Assembly: GCA_030430575.1 (NCBI GenBank)
Contig: JAUIKF010000006.1
Coordinates: 62,001-126,000, forward strand
DNA length: 64,000 nt
Origin: Bacteroidia bacterium
GTDB taxonomy: Bacteria > Bacteroidota > Bacteroidia > J057
Reading direction: 5' to 3'
Part shown: one piece after another, positions 45,071-54,184 of the stretch
Numbering within the stretch: position 1 is the stretch's first letter
How the letters are laid out: each line of letters starts with the position of its first letter
The notes under the pieces: model-generated
Database searches by the model: none
Told to the model about the DNA's origin: nothing
What the model saw: the letters and a program-made list of their open reading frames with translations, nothing else
Program-made: the position numbers and the translations under genes

Positions 45071-45321
45071 AAGGCATAATAAAATATGGTTCTCTGACAA
45101 TTTTAGCGGAGCTTCCACTTTAGGCTTTCACATCTCCTGAACCCCGCAGGCCCCCCTTCGGCGGTGCTCAGGGCAGGCTTCCTCTTCAAAGAGGACTTCT
45201 CACAAGCCCTGGTTGGCGCGAAAACCCCTTTGAAGGGGTGGGGCCTTGGGTGATCGGGGATGTGTTTGTCAGAAGCGAAAAGCTTTCCACGGGATTTATC
45301 AGAGAAACTGAAATATTAGTG
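45071..45321 (+). other. Non-coding stretch after the serine hydrolase gene
   Basis: GC-rich for the region, with several short complementary runs (AACCCCTTTGAAGGGGT near 45225, CCTCTTCAAAGAGG near 45181) that form small hairpins. No coding signal is visible; it may be a degenerate repeat element. Confidence 0.4.
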
Positions 45322-45360
45322 AAATGGCTAATAGATTTTCATAAATCTATTAGCCATTTT
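45322..45360. terminator. Strong hairpin terminator
   Basis: Perfect 17-bp stem AAATGGCTAATAGATTT (45322-45338) with 45343-45359 and a 4-base loop TCAT, followed by TTCTGTTT. T- and A-rich ends make it usable in both directions. Confidence 0.7.
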
Positions 45361-45810
45361 CTGTTTACTAATTTTTTGAAAAAAAATTATGGAAAATAAA
45401 AAAAGCCAGGGGACTCAAACACTTTGTGCGAATCAACCCTAGCCCTTGCTCTTGTAATTCCAGAACTATTGTCCTGTTGTCTGATACAAGTATACTAGGT
45501 ATTGGAATATTTATTTACCCTTTTTGGGTGTTTGGTTAAAATATTTGTGCGAACGGTTAGTATGGCGTGATGAATTGTTTAAGGGTAAGAATGTAATTTG
45601 ATTGTTTTTATATGTGAGGAAATTATTTTTTAATAAATAACATATAAAATGCTGTAAATCAGATTGTTAAGGGTTGGGTGTTTTTTATATTGAGTCAGGG
45701 TAGTTATTTTATTTCTTATCATTATAGGTATAAACGGGTAATATTTATGAGAAAAAGTAGGTAATATAAGGAAGGAATGCCATGTGAAATTATTACCCAT
45801 TTAAAATGCA
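45361..45810 (+). other. AT-rich non-coding stretch before priA end
   Basis: About 450 bases of low GC with no convincing frame. On the minus strand near 45400-45440 a GTTTGAGTCCCCTGGC run before a T-tract looks like a tRNA 3' end, but no acceptor, D or anticodon arm pairs with it. Nothing is called. Confidence 0.5.
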
Positions 45811-48279
45811 TTAAGTCGGATCCGCATCCAAAATGATCCTGAGGCTCTTCTTTTCAGCTTGTTGATAATAGATCACGATTAATTCTTGAATGAGACTGCG
45901 GACTTTTTTGACGGAAAGGTTTTTTCCGAGTTTGATCATGAATTGCATGCGGTACTGATTGCGCACTCGAGCAATCAGCGGATAATCTGGGCCCAATAAA
46001 TTAGTCCCAAAGTACGGACGCAATAAGCCATCAAGCTTCAGGCTTTGTTTTTCAAGAAATGCAGGGTCATGGTGAACGAGCTCTATGCGGATGATCCTAC
46101 TCAAAGGTGGATACCCTAATTCTTGCCTGCTCAGCAATTCTTGATCAAAGAATTGCCTATAGGGCGCACGGTTGACAATGGATTTCAAGACGATATTGTC
46201 AGGCATATGAGTTTGGATAAATACATGCCCTTTTTTGAGCCTGCGGCCCGCCCGTCCGCTCACTTGCGTGAGCAACTGATAAGCCCGCTCATAGGCGCGA
46301 AAGTCAGGGAATGTCAAGACATTGTCCGCATTGACGACCCCTACCATGGTCACATGTTCAAAATCAAGACCTTTGGATACCATCTGTGTCCCCACCAGGA
46401 TATCAATTTGCCGTGCTTCAAACCGGCTGATCAGATGCTGAAAAGCCATCTTAGATCTAGTCGTATCCACATCCATGCGCTCTACGACTGCCTGTGGAAA
46501 GTGCTCTTGCACTTGCTCCTCAATACGTTCTGTACCTATGCCTGCTCTGCGCATGGAATGGTGGCCACATTGCCCGCATTGCTGTAGGGCATAGTCAGTG
46601 TGACCGCAGTAGTGACAGCGCAAATGATCCTTTGCCTTATGGAAGGTCAGACTGATATCGCAGTTGATGCATTCAGGGACGTGGCCACAGTTCTGGCAGA
46701 TGAGGTAAGGTGCATATCCGCGCCGATTCTGGAACAAGATAACTTGTTCATTTCGATTGAGGGTATCTTCTATCTCCTTCAGCATACGCTGGGAAAAGAT
46801 GCCTTGAATCTGTTTATTCTTTCGTTCTTGACGCATGTCTATGAGTTCCAAGGAGGGGGGATGCGTCGCAATGGCTTTTTTGTGAAGTTCCACCATGGTG
46901 TATTTCCCATGAAGGGCATTGAAATAGGATTCAAAAGACGGCGTAGCTGACCCAAGGACGATGGGGCAACCGATCATCTGCGCATAAAAAATCGCCAGGT
47001 CGCGCGCTTGATAGCGAGGCGCAGGTTCATTTTGCTTAAATGAATGATCATGTTCCTCATCTACCACAATAAGCCCCAAATCCGAAAAGGGCAAAAACAC
47101 AGCAGAGCGTACGCCAATTACGATGTCGTAAGCATTATTACACACTTTTTGCCAAATTTCTACGCGTTCCTGGTCATTGAAGCGGCTATGATAAATACCG
47201 ACTCGGTCGCCAAATTCCGTCTTGATCCGGTCGATGATCTGCTTCGTCAGGGTGATTTCAGGTAAGAGATAAAGAATCTGTTTCTTTTGAGCCAAGGTTT
47301 CTTTTATCAGCTCAATATAAATATGCGTTTTTCCACTGCCTGTAATCCCATGAAGTAGTACTGGCTTGCTCCGATTGGCTTCAATGGAAGCCTGAATAGC
47401 AGTGAGCACAGTTGCTTGGTCTGGGTTGAGTTCTATATGCTTACTTTTTTCCAAATACCCATATAGTTCCAATCGATCTACTCTCACCTTATCTTCGACA
47501 ATAAATCCCTTAGTTAGCAGTGCTTTCGCGACGCTACTGCTCATCCCTGTCTCCTTGAGCGTTTCACTCTTGGGAGATGGCTTTCCTCTGTGAAAATCAG
47601 AGATGATACGCATCAGGAGGCTTTCCTGGCGTTGGGTCTTTGGTTTGTCTAGGAGATCCAGCGCTTCGCGGAGCTTGTCCTCAGCTGTGTATTCATCAGC
47701 CAAGCGGAGAAAGGTCTTATACTTGGGTTTATATCTTTCCTCTACCTCCTGATACAGCCTGATCCAGCCCTTGGCTTCCATGATGCGGAGGCGAGGGGTA
47801 GGGTTGAGGATATCCCAAATAGCTGCGACTTCCTTGAAGTTGAGGACAGGTTGGATGCTCAGGGCATCCAGGAGCATATATTCCTTGCCCGTCGTTTCGA
47901 GGGCTTCCCAGTTGAGTCCTTCGACCATGGCAACGCGCAAGGCACTTTCTGGCTTCAGGCCTGCTGGCAAAGCAGCCTTCAGGACCTCTCCCTGTGTGCA
48001 CATATAATAGGAAGCGATCCATTCAAACAACTTAAACTGGGTCTCGTGGAGAATAGGCCTTTCATCCAGGATATCCTCTATAGGTTTCAGCTTGTTGAGA
48101 ATATCGGGCCGATTTTCTTCCAGCAATCGACGCACTACGCCCGTATAAATCTTGTTTTTGCCAAAATTGACCAAAACGCGTACGCCTGTAAGCAGCTGGG
48201 GAACCTGTTCTTTGGTGGGCAGGTAGGTGAAATTGGATTTCAGGGCGAGGGGAAGAATGATTTCTGCGACTGTAGCCAT
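45811..48279 (-). CDS. priA: Primosomal protein N' (replication restart helicase)
   Basis: An 822-residue DEXH helicase that loads the replisome at stalled forks. An N-terminal 3'-DNA-binding domain (ATVAEIILPLAL..FTYLP) is followed by the helicase core: Walker A LLHGITGSGKTHIYIEL, Walker B VVDEEHD, GSATPS (motif III), a zinc-binding insertion with four CxxC-type pairs (CQNCGHVPECINC...CHYCGH...CGQCG), and motif VI QVSGRAGR. The frame opens at 48336, but the ATG at 48279 places MATVAEIIL at the start as in other PriA proteins. The upstream side abuts the repeat cluster at 48302. Confidence 0.96.
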   Translation of the reverse strand: MATVAEIILPLALKSNFTYLPTKEQVPQLLTGVRVLVNFGKNKIYTGVVRRLLEENRPDILNKLKPIEDILDERPILHETQFKLFEWIASYYMCTQGEVLKAALPAGLKPESALRVAMVEGLNWEALETTGKEYMLLDALSIQPVLNFKEVAAIWDILNPTPRLRIMEAKGWIRLYQEVEERYKPKYKTFLRLADEYTAEDKLREALDLLDKPKTQRQESLLMRIISDFHRGKPSPKSETLKETGMSSSVAKALLTKGFIVEDKVRVDRLELYGYLEKSKHIELNPDQATVLTAIQASIEANRSKPVLLHGITGSGKTHIYIELIKETLAQKKQILYLLPEITLTKQIIDRIKTEFGDRVGIYHSRFNDQERVEIWQKVCNNAYDIVIGVRSAVFLPFSDLGLIVVDEEHDHSFKQNEPAPRYQARDLAIFYAQMIGCPIVLGSATPSFESYFNALHGKYTMVELHKKAIATHPPSLELIDMRQERKNKQIQGIFSQRMLKEIEDTLNRNEQVILFQNRRGYAPYLICQNCGHVPECINCDISLTFHKAKDHLRCHYCGHTDYALQQCGQCGHHSMRRAGIGTERIEEQVQEHFPQAVVERMDVDTTRSKMAFQHLISRFEARQIDILVGTQMVSKGLDFEHVTMVGVVNADNVLTFPDFRAYERAYQLLTQVSGRAGRRLKKGHVFIQTHMPDNIVLKSIVNRAPYRQFFDQELLSRQELGYPPLSRIIRIELVHHDPAFLEKQSLKLDGLLRPYFGTNLLGPDYPLIARVRNQYRMQFMIKLGKNLSVKKVRSLIQELIVIYYQQAEKKSLRIILDADPT

Positions 48280-48301
48280 TGAGATAAGAGTTAAGAGAGA
48301 C

Positions 48302-48556
48302 AGCTCGGGCTTCGACAAGCGTTCGACTGAGCTCACGCCGAAGTCTCAGCCCTCGCTGTCAGATCGTTCGCTATGCTCACTGTCAGACCGCTTCGCTAAG
48401 AGACCGCTTCGCTGTCAGACTAAAAGGCGTTCTTGGTCTGACAGGCTTTGCGATCTGACAGTGAGACCAAAGGTCGAACGGTCTGACCTCTGACAGCGAG
48501 ACCAAAGGTCGAACGGTCTGACCTCTGACAGCGAGGCGAGTCTTCGAGCCGAGCGG
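48302..48556. repeat. Cluster of palindromic elements with 35-bp direct repeats
   Basis: A 255-base GC-rich patch upstream of priA. Copies of CTGACAGYGAGACCAAAGGT and so on start at 48455, 48490 and (truncated) 48525, an exact 35-base period. CTCGCTGTCAGA and its complement recur in both orientations, so the patch can fold on itself. It begins with CTTCGACAAGC (48310-48320), the inverted form of the REP-like motif found at 38926 and 43699. It is non-coding despite several short open frames. Confidence 0.75.
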
Positions 48557-48655
48557 TCTCTCTTCCAAATATATACAGAATGTGAAGAAGGTGCTAATTT
48601 ATTTAGTAAAAAATCACAAAAAAACACCATTAATTAGCATTTTGTCCCTGAGTAT

Positions 48656-51600
48656 TTACTTATTAGTGTTTTTTCTCCCATACCATATGCCACTTAATAG
48701 AAGCCCCAACGCCAAAATCACAACTAAATACAGGAGGGTAGAAGGGGAGGGGGATCGCAGGGGAGCGCTATCTCCTATCAATACAAATCCACTCCAAAAA
48801 TAGGGATATGCCTGCATAGGAGAGGCTTGTGAAAGATAGGACAATTGGGCCTGTTGGAGCGCGAGGTCTTTGGGCATTCCTTCTTTCAAATTTTCATAAA
48901 AATCCACCATCACCTCATGCGTTGCATGATCATCGACAGCCCATAAACTCGTCAAAATGCTGGGACATCCTGCAAAGCGAAAAGCCCTGGCTAGGCTCAT
49001 GATCCCTTCGCCTCTTGACAATTTCCCTTCGCCTGTCTGGCAAGCGCTCAGGACTGCAAGAGAAGCCTCCAGCGATAGTCCATATACCTCAAAAGCATGC
49101 AATACATTGTCGTCTGATAGGGTATCAGGTGTGCTGAGGTATTGGCTGACAAGGGAATCCGCTAGCGAACCTATGCGCATTTGGCGACTGGGTAAGGGGC
49201 TAGGAAGGGAAGGGGAGGAAACGGTCCTAGCATGTAAAGCAGAAAGCTGTCCACCGGTGAATACCATGCCAGAATACATGGGATTTTGATCATTGGTGAA
49301 GGCATGCATAGCTAGGTGAAGCATGCTGTAAGTATGTGCCTTTTCTTTAAATACCTGCTCCAATGCCGTTTTTCCCAAAAATGCATCTCCGTTCCACAAA
49401 TGACTGATATGCTGTGCTTCCTCTTGGTTTTTGTGCAAAGCAGGTAAATAATTGGCGTCATGGGTAGGGGAATATTCAGGGGCAAAGGCGGCAAATTTGC
49501 CGGATCGTGCAGGAGGATCTGAGGTGTGACTTATGGCAGAATAGGCGTAGCCAATGGCTGCGTGATGGAGGACGTAGTCCACCTGGCCAAAATGCTTTTC
49601 TTCACCAGTGTATGCCCATACCAGGCTCTCAAATGGAAGATAGCCCAGGGGGCCATCTGGCACGATCAATAGTCGCTGATTATCAATGTCCTTTCGTATA
49701 TGAGGGGGCAGCAATACATCGCCCAATTCTTTGCCTGTTTGGCAAAAGGTGCTAAAGTATGTGCTGAATTCTTTTTCATCAAGCAGGCGATTCGGAGACT
49801 TCAGTGCCTGGAGAAATAGCGAGAGCTTGGGCTCAAGGTCCTCGTGACTTCCCAAAGAATGATAGGTAAGGCCCTGGAGGCTAATTTCAAAGAGATAGAG
49901 GCTATCAGTGCCCCAAAAATATTCCAAGAAATGGCTTGTTTTGCCTTTTAGCGCCAATTGGATCGTGGCAACGTCAGGCACTTCCAAATCATATTTTAGC
50001 CGATAGTAGGTAGGGTAATTTGTTTCTAACTGGCTAATAAATTGGCGATAGTCCAGGTTAAGAGTATGGAGGGTTTTTCGGAGGGCTTGTTGGGCCAGTG
50101 GATCGGGGTTGGGCTTGAGGGCATTAGCCAATAATTTCTCTTCATGGTAGTTTAGAGAATTGCGAAGGGTCTGTTCTTTCTCCAACATTTCTGGTGGGAT
50201 ACCCCCATAGGTCAAAGCACTGGTGCTCCGCAAGTTTCGGTGGAGCAAAAGCGCTTTGCTCTTTTCTACATATTTAAATGCCTCCTCTAAATAGGCGTGT
50301 TGGTAGGTAGTGTGATAAAGTGCCAGTGCTGCCTGAATGGCGCCTTCATAAGCGGCAAATGCTTCATCTGCTAGCGCCTTCAACGCGCCTTTTCCTCGAT
50401 AACTCAGGATCATGCTATCTATAAATGCAACTGTATGCCGATGTGCTTTGAGCGCCGCAATTGTACCAGGGTTTTGGCGGCTCAAGGCTGTCGCCCGTGT
50501 TTTTAAGCAGGTTAAAAAATGGGGAAGTACGCGGACTGATGTTATGGGGGGCAAAAGGCTGTCAGGAGAATACGTGGTGTCCAAAAGCAGGGAATTGGCT
50601 GCTTGTTGAAACAGCTGAAGAGCGCGTGTATGCGCCGCCTGACGGCTAGCCAAGTCTCCCAATCGAATGTTGGCGAGCGCCATAAAGGGATGCTGTTCTG
50701 AATAGATTTGCTCAAAAATGCCGAGGGCCTTTTGATAAGCTGCCTTTTCCAATTCTTCTTCCCCTAATTGTTCGTAACACCGGCCAATATTCATATAAGA
50801 TACCCCCGTTTGTGGATGGATGGGCCCCAAAACATCGAGCGTGATGGCCAACGAAGATTGGTACTGAGCCAGCTGTCTGGGAAAGTCCTTTAACCGACCA
50901 TAACAATTACCTAAATCATTGATGGCCACTGAGGTATACCGGTATTTGCGGCCATAATGAGTCAACCAAATATCTTGCGCTTTTTCATCATAGTATATCG
51001 CTTTTTCATAGTCTTTCAGCCGATAATACACTCGGCCTATGTGGACATAACACATGGCAGTATAGGAATGATCAGGGCCATATTGAGCTATCGAAATATC
51101 CAGCGCTTGATTCAAATAGGAAAAGGCATTGTCATAATCTCCTGTCTCCATATAATTGATCCCAATCCCCATATAAGAAGAGGTCAGGTTAGGATTGGGA
51201 ATGGAGTCTTGTAGCTTGATTTGCAGGGCCGTGAGCTGATAGGACAATGCTTTGGACTGAAAGCCTAAATTGAAATAGCTGGTACCGAGATTATTATACA
51301 TGGCAGCTAAATGAGACCCTTTTGCTATATCATTTTCCACCAATACCTCCATGGCTCGCTCAAAATAGTCGACGGCTTGGTCAAATTCTCCTATTTCAAA
51401 ATAATACTGACCATATTTATTGTATATCTGATAATACCTGGGCGCGAGCGGTGTCAGGAAACGAGTTGCCTGATGGAGGGCAGAGTCAAAATAGATTTTT
51501 GCCTGGGGATATTGGGACATGCCTAAATAGGAATGGCCAATTTCTGTCAAACAATGGATATGATCATCCCATGCTTTTTCCTCTAAAAATACAGGTGCTA

Positions 51601-51781
51601 TCTGCTTGTAAATAGCTTGCGCCTTTGCATGCTGCCCTATGATAATCAAGGTATCTGCCTGGATAGATTGAGCCTTGGCGGATAAGCTATCAAGAGGCTG
51701 TTTGGCAACGATCCTTCCTATACCAGACAATAATAAAAGGGCGATCAGGGGGCCTTTAAAGGAAATATACTGACTATACAT
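48656..51781 (-). CDS. TPR-CHAT protein (caspase-like protease domain) with C-terminal membrane anchor
   Basis: A 1041-residue protein. An N-terminal signal or anchor segment (residues ~10-27) is followed by about nine TPR units (~50-420, e.g. YNNLGTSYFNLGFQSKALSYQLTAL), a helical linker, and a CHAT domain (~720-1000) with the catalytic dyad His826 in HLAMHAF and Cys914 in VLSACQTGEG, then SLARAFRFAGCPSILTSLW. One membrane span (LLYLVVILALGLLLSGIWY) lies at the C terminus before a basic tail. CHAT proteases are caspase relatives; TPR-CHAT proteins act in signalling and in defence systems. Its own role is unknown. The promoter region carries the paired operators shared with the starch locus. 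Confidence 0.9.
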   Translation of the reverse strand: MYSQYISFKGPLIALLLLSGIGRIVAKQPLDSLSAKAQSIQADTLIIIGQHAKAQAIYKQIAPVFLEEKAWDDHIHCLTEIGHSYLGMSQYPQAKIYFDSALHQATRFLTPLAPRYYQIYNKYGQYYFEIGEFDQAVDYFERAMEVLVENDIAKGSHLAAMYNNLGTSYFNLGFQSKALSYQLTALQIKLQDSIPNPNLTSSYMGIGINYMETGDYDNAFSYLNQALDISIAQYGPDHSYTAMCYVHIGRVYYRLKDYEKAIYYDEKAQDIWLTHYGRKYRYTSVAINDLGNCYGRLKDFPRQLAQYQSSLAITLDVLGPIHPQTGVSYMNIGRCYEQLGEEELEKAAYQKALGIFEQIYSEQHPFMALANIRLGDLASRQAAHTRALQLFQQAANSLLLDTTYSPDSLLPPITSVRVLPHFLTCLKTRATALSRQNPGTIAALKAHRHTVAFIDSMILSYRGKGALKALADEAFAAYEGAIQAALALYHTTYQHAYLEEAFKYVEKSKALLLHRNLRSTSALTYGGIPPEMLEKEQTLRNSLNYHEEKLLANALKPNPDPLAQQALRKTLHTLNLDYRQFISQLETNYPTYYRLKYDLEVPDVATIQLALKGKTSHFLEYFWGTDSLYLFEISLQGLTYHSLGSHEDLEPKLSLFLQALKSPNRLLDEKEFSTYFSTFCQTGKELGDVLLPPHIRKDIDNQRLLIVPDGPLGYLPFESLVWAYTGEEKHFGQVDYVLHHAAIGYAYSAISHTSDPPARSGKFAAFAPEYSPTHDANYLPALHKNQEEAQHISHLWNGDAFLGKTALEQVFKEKAHTYSMLHLAMHAFTNDQNPMYSGMVFTGGQLSALHARTVSSPSLPSPLPSRQMRIGSLADSLVSQYLSTPDTLSDDNVLHAFEVYGLSLEASLAVLSACQTGEGKLSRGEGIMSLARAFRFAGCPSILTSLWAVDDHATHEVMVDFYENLKEGMPKDLALQQAQLSYLSQASPMQAYPYFWSGFVLIGDSAPLRSPSPSTLLYLVVILALGLLLSGIWYGRKNTNK

Positions 51782-51818
51782 AAGCAGGAGGAATGGGAAA
51801 CGAATATAATTAAAAAAC

Positions 51819-51853
51819 CGTAATCGTTTTCGGTTTTTCCGTAATCGTTTTCG
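51819..51853. promoter_or_regulatory. Paired LacI-type operators between CHAT gene and starch-binding gene
   Basis: Two copies of CGTAATCGTTTTCG at 51819-51832 and 51840-51853, exactly 21 bases apart. Each is an imperfect palindrome with the central CG of LacI/GalR-family sites. The same 21-base pairing occurs at 60245-60279. They lie 38 bases upstream of the CHAT start and 108 upstream of the ATG at 51961. Confidence 0.75.
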
Positions 51854-51960
51854 GTCGTCATTTGCTGATTTTCAGGTAGTTGTATGCTATGAAAAGTGAA
51901 AAAAAATTTTCAACTTTGATGTTAATCAATTCAATTCTTTACTTAATCAACCAACAAATT

Positions 51961-53343
51961 ATGAAAAAGCAGTACTTATTTTTTGGTCTATTTCTATTTC
52001 TTTGTTTGGGCCTTCAAGCCCAGATGTACAATGTCACCCTCAAGGTGGACATGTCTCAGCAAACGGTGAAAGACACCGTTTCTCCAGCTGGTAGTTTCCA
52101 GGCGGCTCTCGGCACTGGCCAGAGCGACTGGACACCTGGTGACAACCCGATGGATGACTCAGATGGAGACAATATCTGGGAGATCACGCTATCCCTCCCT
52201 GCAGGTACTTATGAGTACAAGTTTACTTATACAACCGATGGTACTGACAACTGGGAATCTCCTCCAGGTGCTTGCACGGTCAATGGTAACCGTGAGCTCG
52301 TTGTCAGCAAGGACACCGTTCTTGACAGCAGATGTTATGGATCCTGTGATCCATTGTGCCCAGCGGGTACCTATACCGCGACCTTCCGTGTAGATATGGC
52401 CAATGAGCCATTTATGGATACTGTCAGTGTAGCAGGTAACCTTCAGGTAGCTGCTGGTTTCATGAATGACTGGACACCTGGTCAGATGAACATGACAGAT
52501 GCTGACAACGACAGCATTTTTGAAGTGACTGTGACTCTTCCAGCAGGTACTTATTCTTATAAGTATACCACCGTTACCAATGGTGCTGCCAACTGGGAAG
52601 GGGTTCCTAACGCTTGTCAGTCTGGTGGAAACCGTGAGTTGGTCCTTATGTCTGATACCACTTTGGATGTGATTTGCTACGGTACTTGTGACAATGGCTG
52701 TATCCCACTCCTTCCTCCTGTCAATGTGACTTTCCAGGTAGACATGGAAGATGAAATTGTCAGTGGAAAAGGCGTACACGCAACTGGTGACTGGCAAGAT
52801 CCTGTATGGCAAAAAGGAGCTGATAAAATGACGGCTTCTGGCATGAATCCAAACATCTATCAGTTCACTGTTTCTTTGGTACCTGCTGAGTATCAGTATA
52901 AATATGTAAATGGAGACTCTGATCCAGAAGAAGAAATGGCTGACTTCCTCGCAGGAGGTTGTGGGGTACCCAATGGATTGGGCGGTTCTAACCGTCTCTT
53001 AGACCTTCGCGGAGCACTTGCAGACACTGTTCTGCCTCCATACATCTACAATTCTTGTAACCTGCGCAACGTCAGCATCGATGATGACCTCAACGCGCAA
53101 CGTCCTGTTAAGCTCTTCCCAAATCCAGCAGAGGACGTATTGAATGTTACCTTCAGTAACATGGACCGTAAGTCTTACAGCATTGAAGTGCTTAATGTCA
53201 ACGGCCAGCTTGTCAAGCAATACGCCAACGTTGTCAATGAAGAATTGACCATTTCTCTCAAAGACCTCAGCACAGGTCTCTACTTCGTGAGCATTCGCAA
53301 CAGCGAAGGTGAGCGCTATACAGAGAAGCTATTGGTGAAGTAG
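51961..53343 (+). CDS. T9SS-secreted protein with three glycan-binding-like domains
   Basis: A 460-residue secreted protein. After the signal peptide (to LGLQAQ, residue 20) come three related beta-sandwich domains of ~110 residues, each opening with VTxxVDM and containing WTPGxxxMxDxDxDxIxE (first two), LPAGTYxYKFT and an NGNREL or GGNREL block with a Cys pair. These resemble starch-binding CBM/E-set modules common in Bacteroidota amylases. The last ~75 residues (VKLFPNPAEDVLNVTFSN...ISLKDLSTGLYFVSIRNSEG...EKLLVK) are a T9SS type A sorting domain. No catalytic domain is present, so it probably captures starch at the cell surface. The frame extends to 51880, but the ATG at 51961 gives the signal peptide. 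Confidence 0.85.
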   Translation: MKKQYLFFGLFLFLCLGLQAQMYNVTLKVDMSQQTVKDTVSPAGSFQAALGTGQSDWTPGDNPMDDSDGDNIWEITLSLPAGTYEYKFTYTTDGTDNWESPPGACTVNGNRELVVSKDTVLDSRCYGSCDPLCPAGTYTATFRVDMANEPFMDTVSVAGNLQVAAGFMNDWTPGQMNMTDADNDSIFEVTVTLPAGTYSYKYTTVTNGAANWEGVPNACQSGGNRELVLMSDTTLDVICYGTCDNGCIPLLPPVNVTFQVDMEDEIVSGKGVHATGDWQDPVWQKGADKMTASGMNPNIYQFTVSLVPAEYQYKYVNGDSDPEEEMADFLAGGCGVPNGLGGSNRLLDLRGALADTVLPPYIYNSCNLRNVSIDDDLNAQRPVKLFPNPAEDVLNVTFSNMDRKSYSIEVLNVNGQLVKQYANVVNEELTISLKDLSTGLYFVSIRNSEGERYTEKLLVK

Positions 53344-53357
53344 TCCAATTGTCTGGC

Positions 53358-53393
53358 AATATCTGTTAGGTTTTCTTCAACCTAACAGATATT
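53358..53393 (+). terminator. Hairpin after the starch-binding protein gene
   Basis: Perfect 15-bp stem AATATCTGTTAGGTT with AACCTAACAGATATT, 6-base loop, 15 bases after the stop; no T-tract follows. Confidence 0.5.
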
Positions 53394-53410
53394 CAAGCAA
53401 ACCTATATGC

Positions 53411-53445
53411 AAAACCCCAAAGGTAAATGTGCCTTTGGGGTTTTT
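53411..53445 (+). terminator. Intrinsic terminator
   Basis: AAAACCCCAAAGG pairs with CCTTTGGGGTTTT (13 bp) around an 8-base loop, ending in a T-tract at 53441-53445. It closes the starch-binding transcript. Confidence 0.85.
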
Positions 53446-53488
53446 CTCTATATTTAGAGATGAAAAGCCCTAAGACTATTCTTACGTC

Positions 53489-54142
53489 ATGACCTATCAA
53501 GGAGCCAAAAAGATCGCTTTAGCATGTATCTCAGATTATTTCTCTTCTGATTTTATCTTAACGTCATTAAAGGAAAAAGACAACTATTGGTATTTCTCAA
53601 CCCATAATTTGGACTTTATTTTGTCCTCGGATTTAGCTGAATTGGTGTTAGATATACCGCTATTTCAGATAAATAAGCAAAATGGGGACATAGAATCATT
53701 TTGTGGAATTGAAGTCTTCAAACTCTTTCCTGAAGATTCGGAGGAAAAGCTTGAATGGAAAGATCAAAAAAAAGAAATCAAGAAGCTTGATAAAATAGCA
53801 AGAAGAGAAAATCGTCGGTGGAAGTTTCATCAATTATTTAGTAGGGTTTGGATAAATGGGGAAATTATTACGTATCATCATTTTTTCAAGAAGCGGCAAT
53901 CAGGAGATAAAAGAGAAATAGAAGAAATCACGCTTCTGGAATCAGTAGATAAAATTGGGGCAAAAGATTATTATCTGACGCTTTCCTTCAAGAATCGAGC
54001 GTCCATACGAATTCCTATGAGAGCAAAAAACTTCATACTTTTTTGGGCAGCATTAAGTGAAAACCTGGATATTCAAAAACGATTAATGTTTCCTTTGGAA
54101 GGGGAGGATAAAGAGGTGATTTTATACCAAAACACCCCGTAG
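53489..54142 (+). CDS. Uncharacterised protein with YrhB/Imm35-like N terminus
   Basis: A 217-residue cytoplasmic protein with no signal peptide. Residues ~1-70 (GAKKIALACISDYF...YWYFSTHNLDFILSSD...LDIPLFQINKQNGDIESF) have the strand and loop layout of YrhB/Imm35-like small domains, which include polymorphic-toxin immunity proteins; this is a by-eye resemblance only. A charged helix follows, and the C-terminal ~70 residues (ITLLESVDKIGAKDYYLTLSFKNRASIRIPMRAKNFILFWAAL) look like a separate domain. It is AT-richer than its neighbours. No toxin gene is adjacent. Confidence 0.6.
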   Translation: MTYQGAKKIALACISDYFSSDFILTSLKEKDNYWYFSTHNLDFILSSDLAELVLDIPLFQINKQNGDIESFCGIEVFKLFPEDSEEKLEWKDQKKEIKKLDKIARRENRRWKFHQLFSRVWINGEIITYHHFFKKRQSGDKREIEEITLLESVDKIGAKDYYLTLSFKNRASIRIPMRAKNFILFWAALSENLDIQKRLMFPLEGEDKEVILYQNTP

Positions 54143-54164
54143 GTTTCAAAAACCTACGGGGTGT
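54132..54164. terminator. Bidirectional hairpin between convergent genes
   Basis: Perfect 14-bp stem ACACCCCGTAGGTT with AACCTACGGGGTGT and a 5-base loop. The stop codon of the upstream gene (54140-54142) lies inside the left arm. On the minus strand it is followed by GTGTTTTGG. Confidence 0.65.
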
Positions 54165-54184
54165 CTGCTGAGGAATAAACCTAA

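Noticed and set aside
45395-45445. tRNA-like 3' end (GTTTGAGTCCCCTGGC on the minus strand)
   Set aside because: No acceptor, D-arm or anticodon stem can be paired around it.
48455-48535. 35-bp direct repeats considered as a CRISPR array
   Set aside because: Copies are contiguous with no unique spacers, and no cas gene is present.
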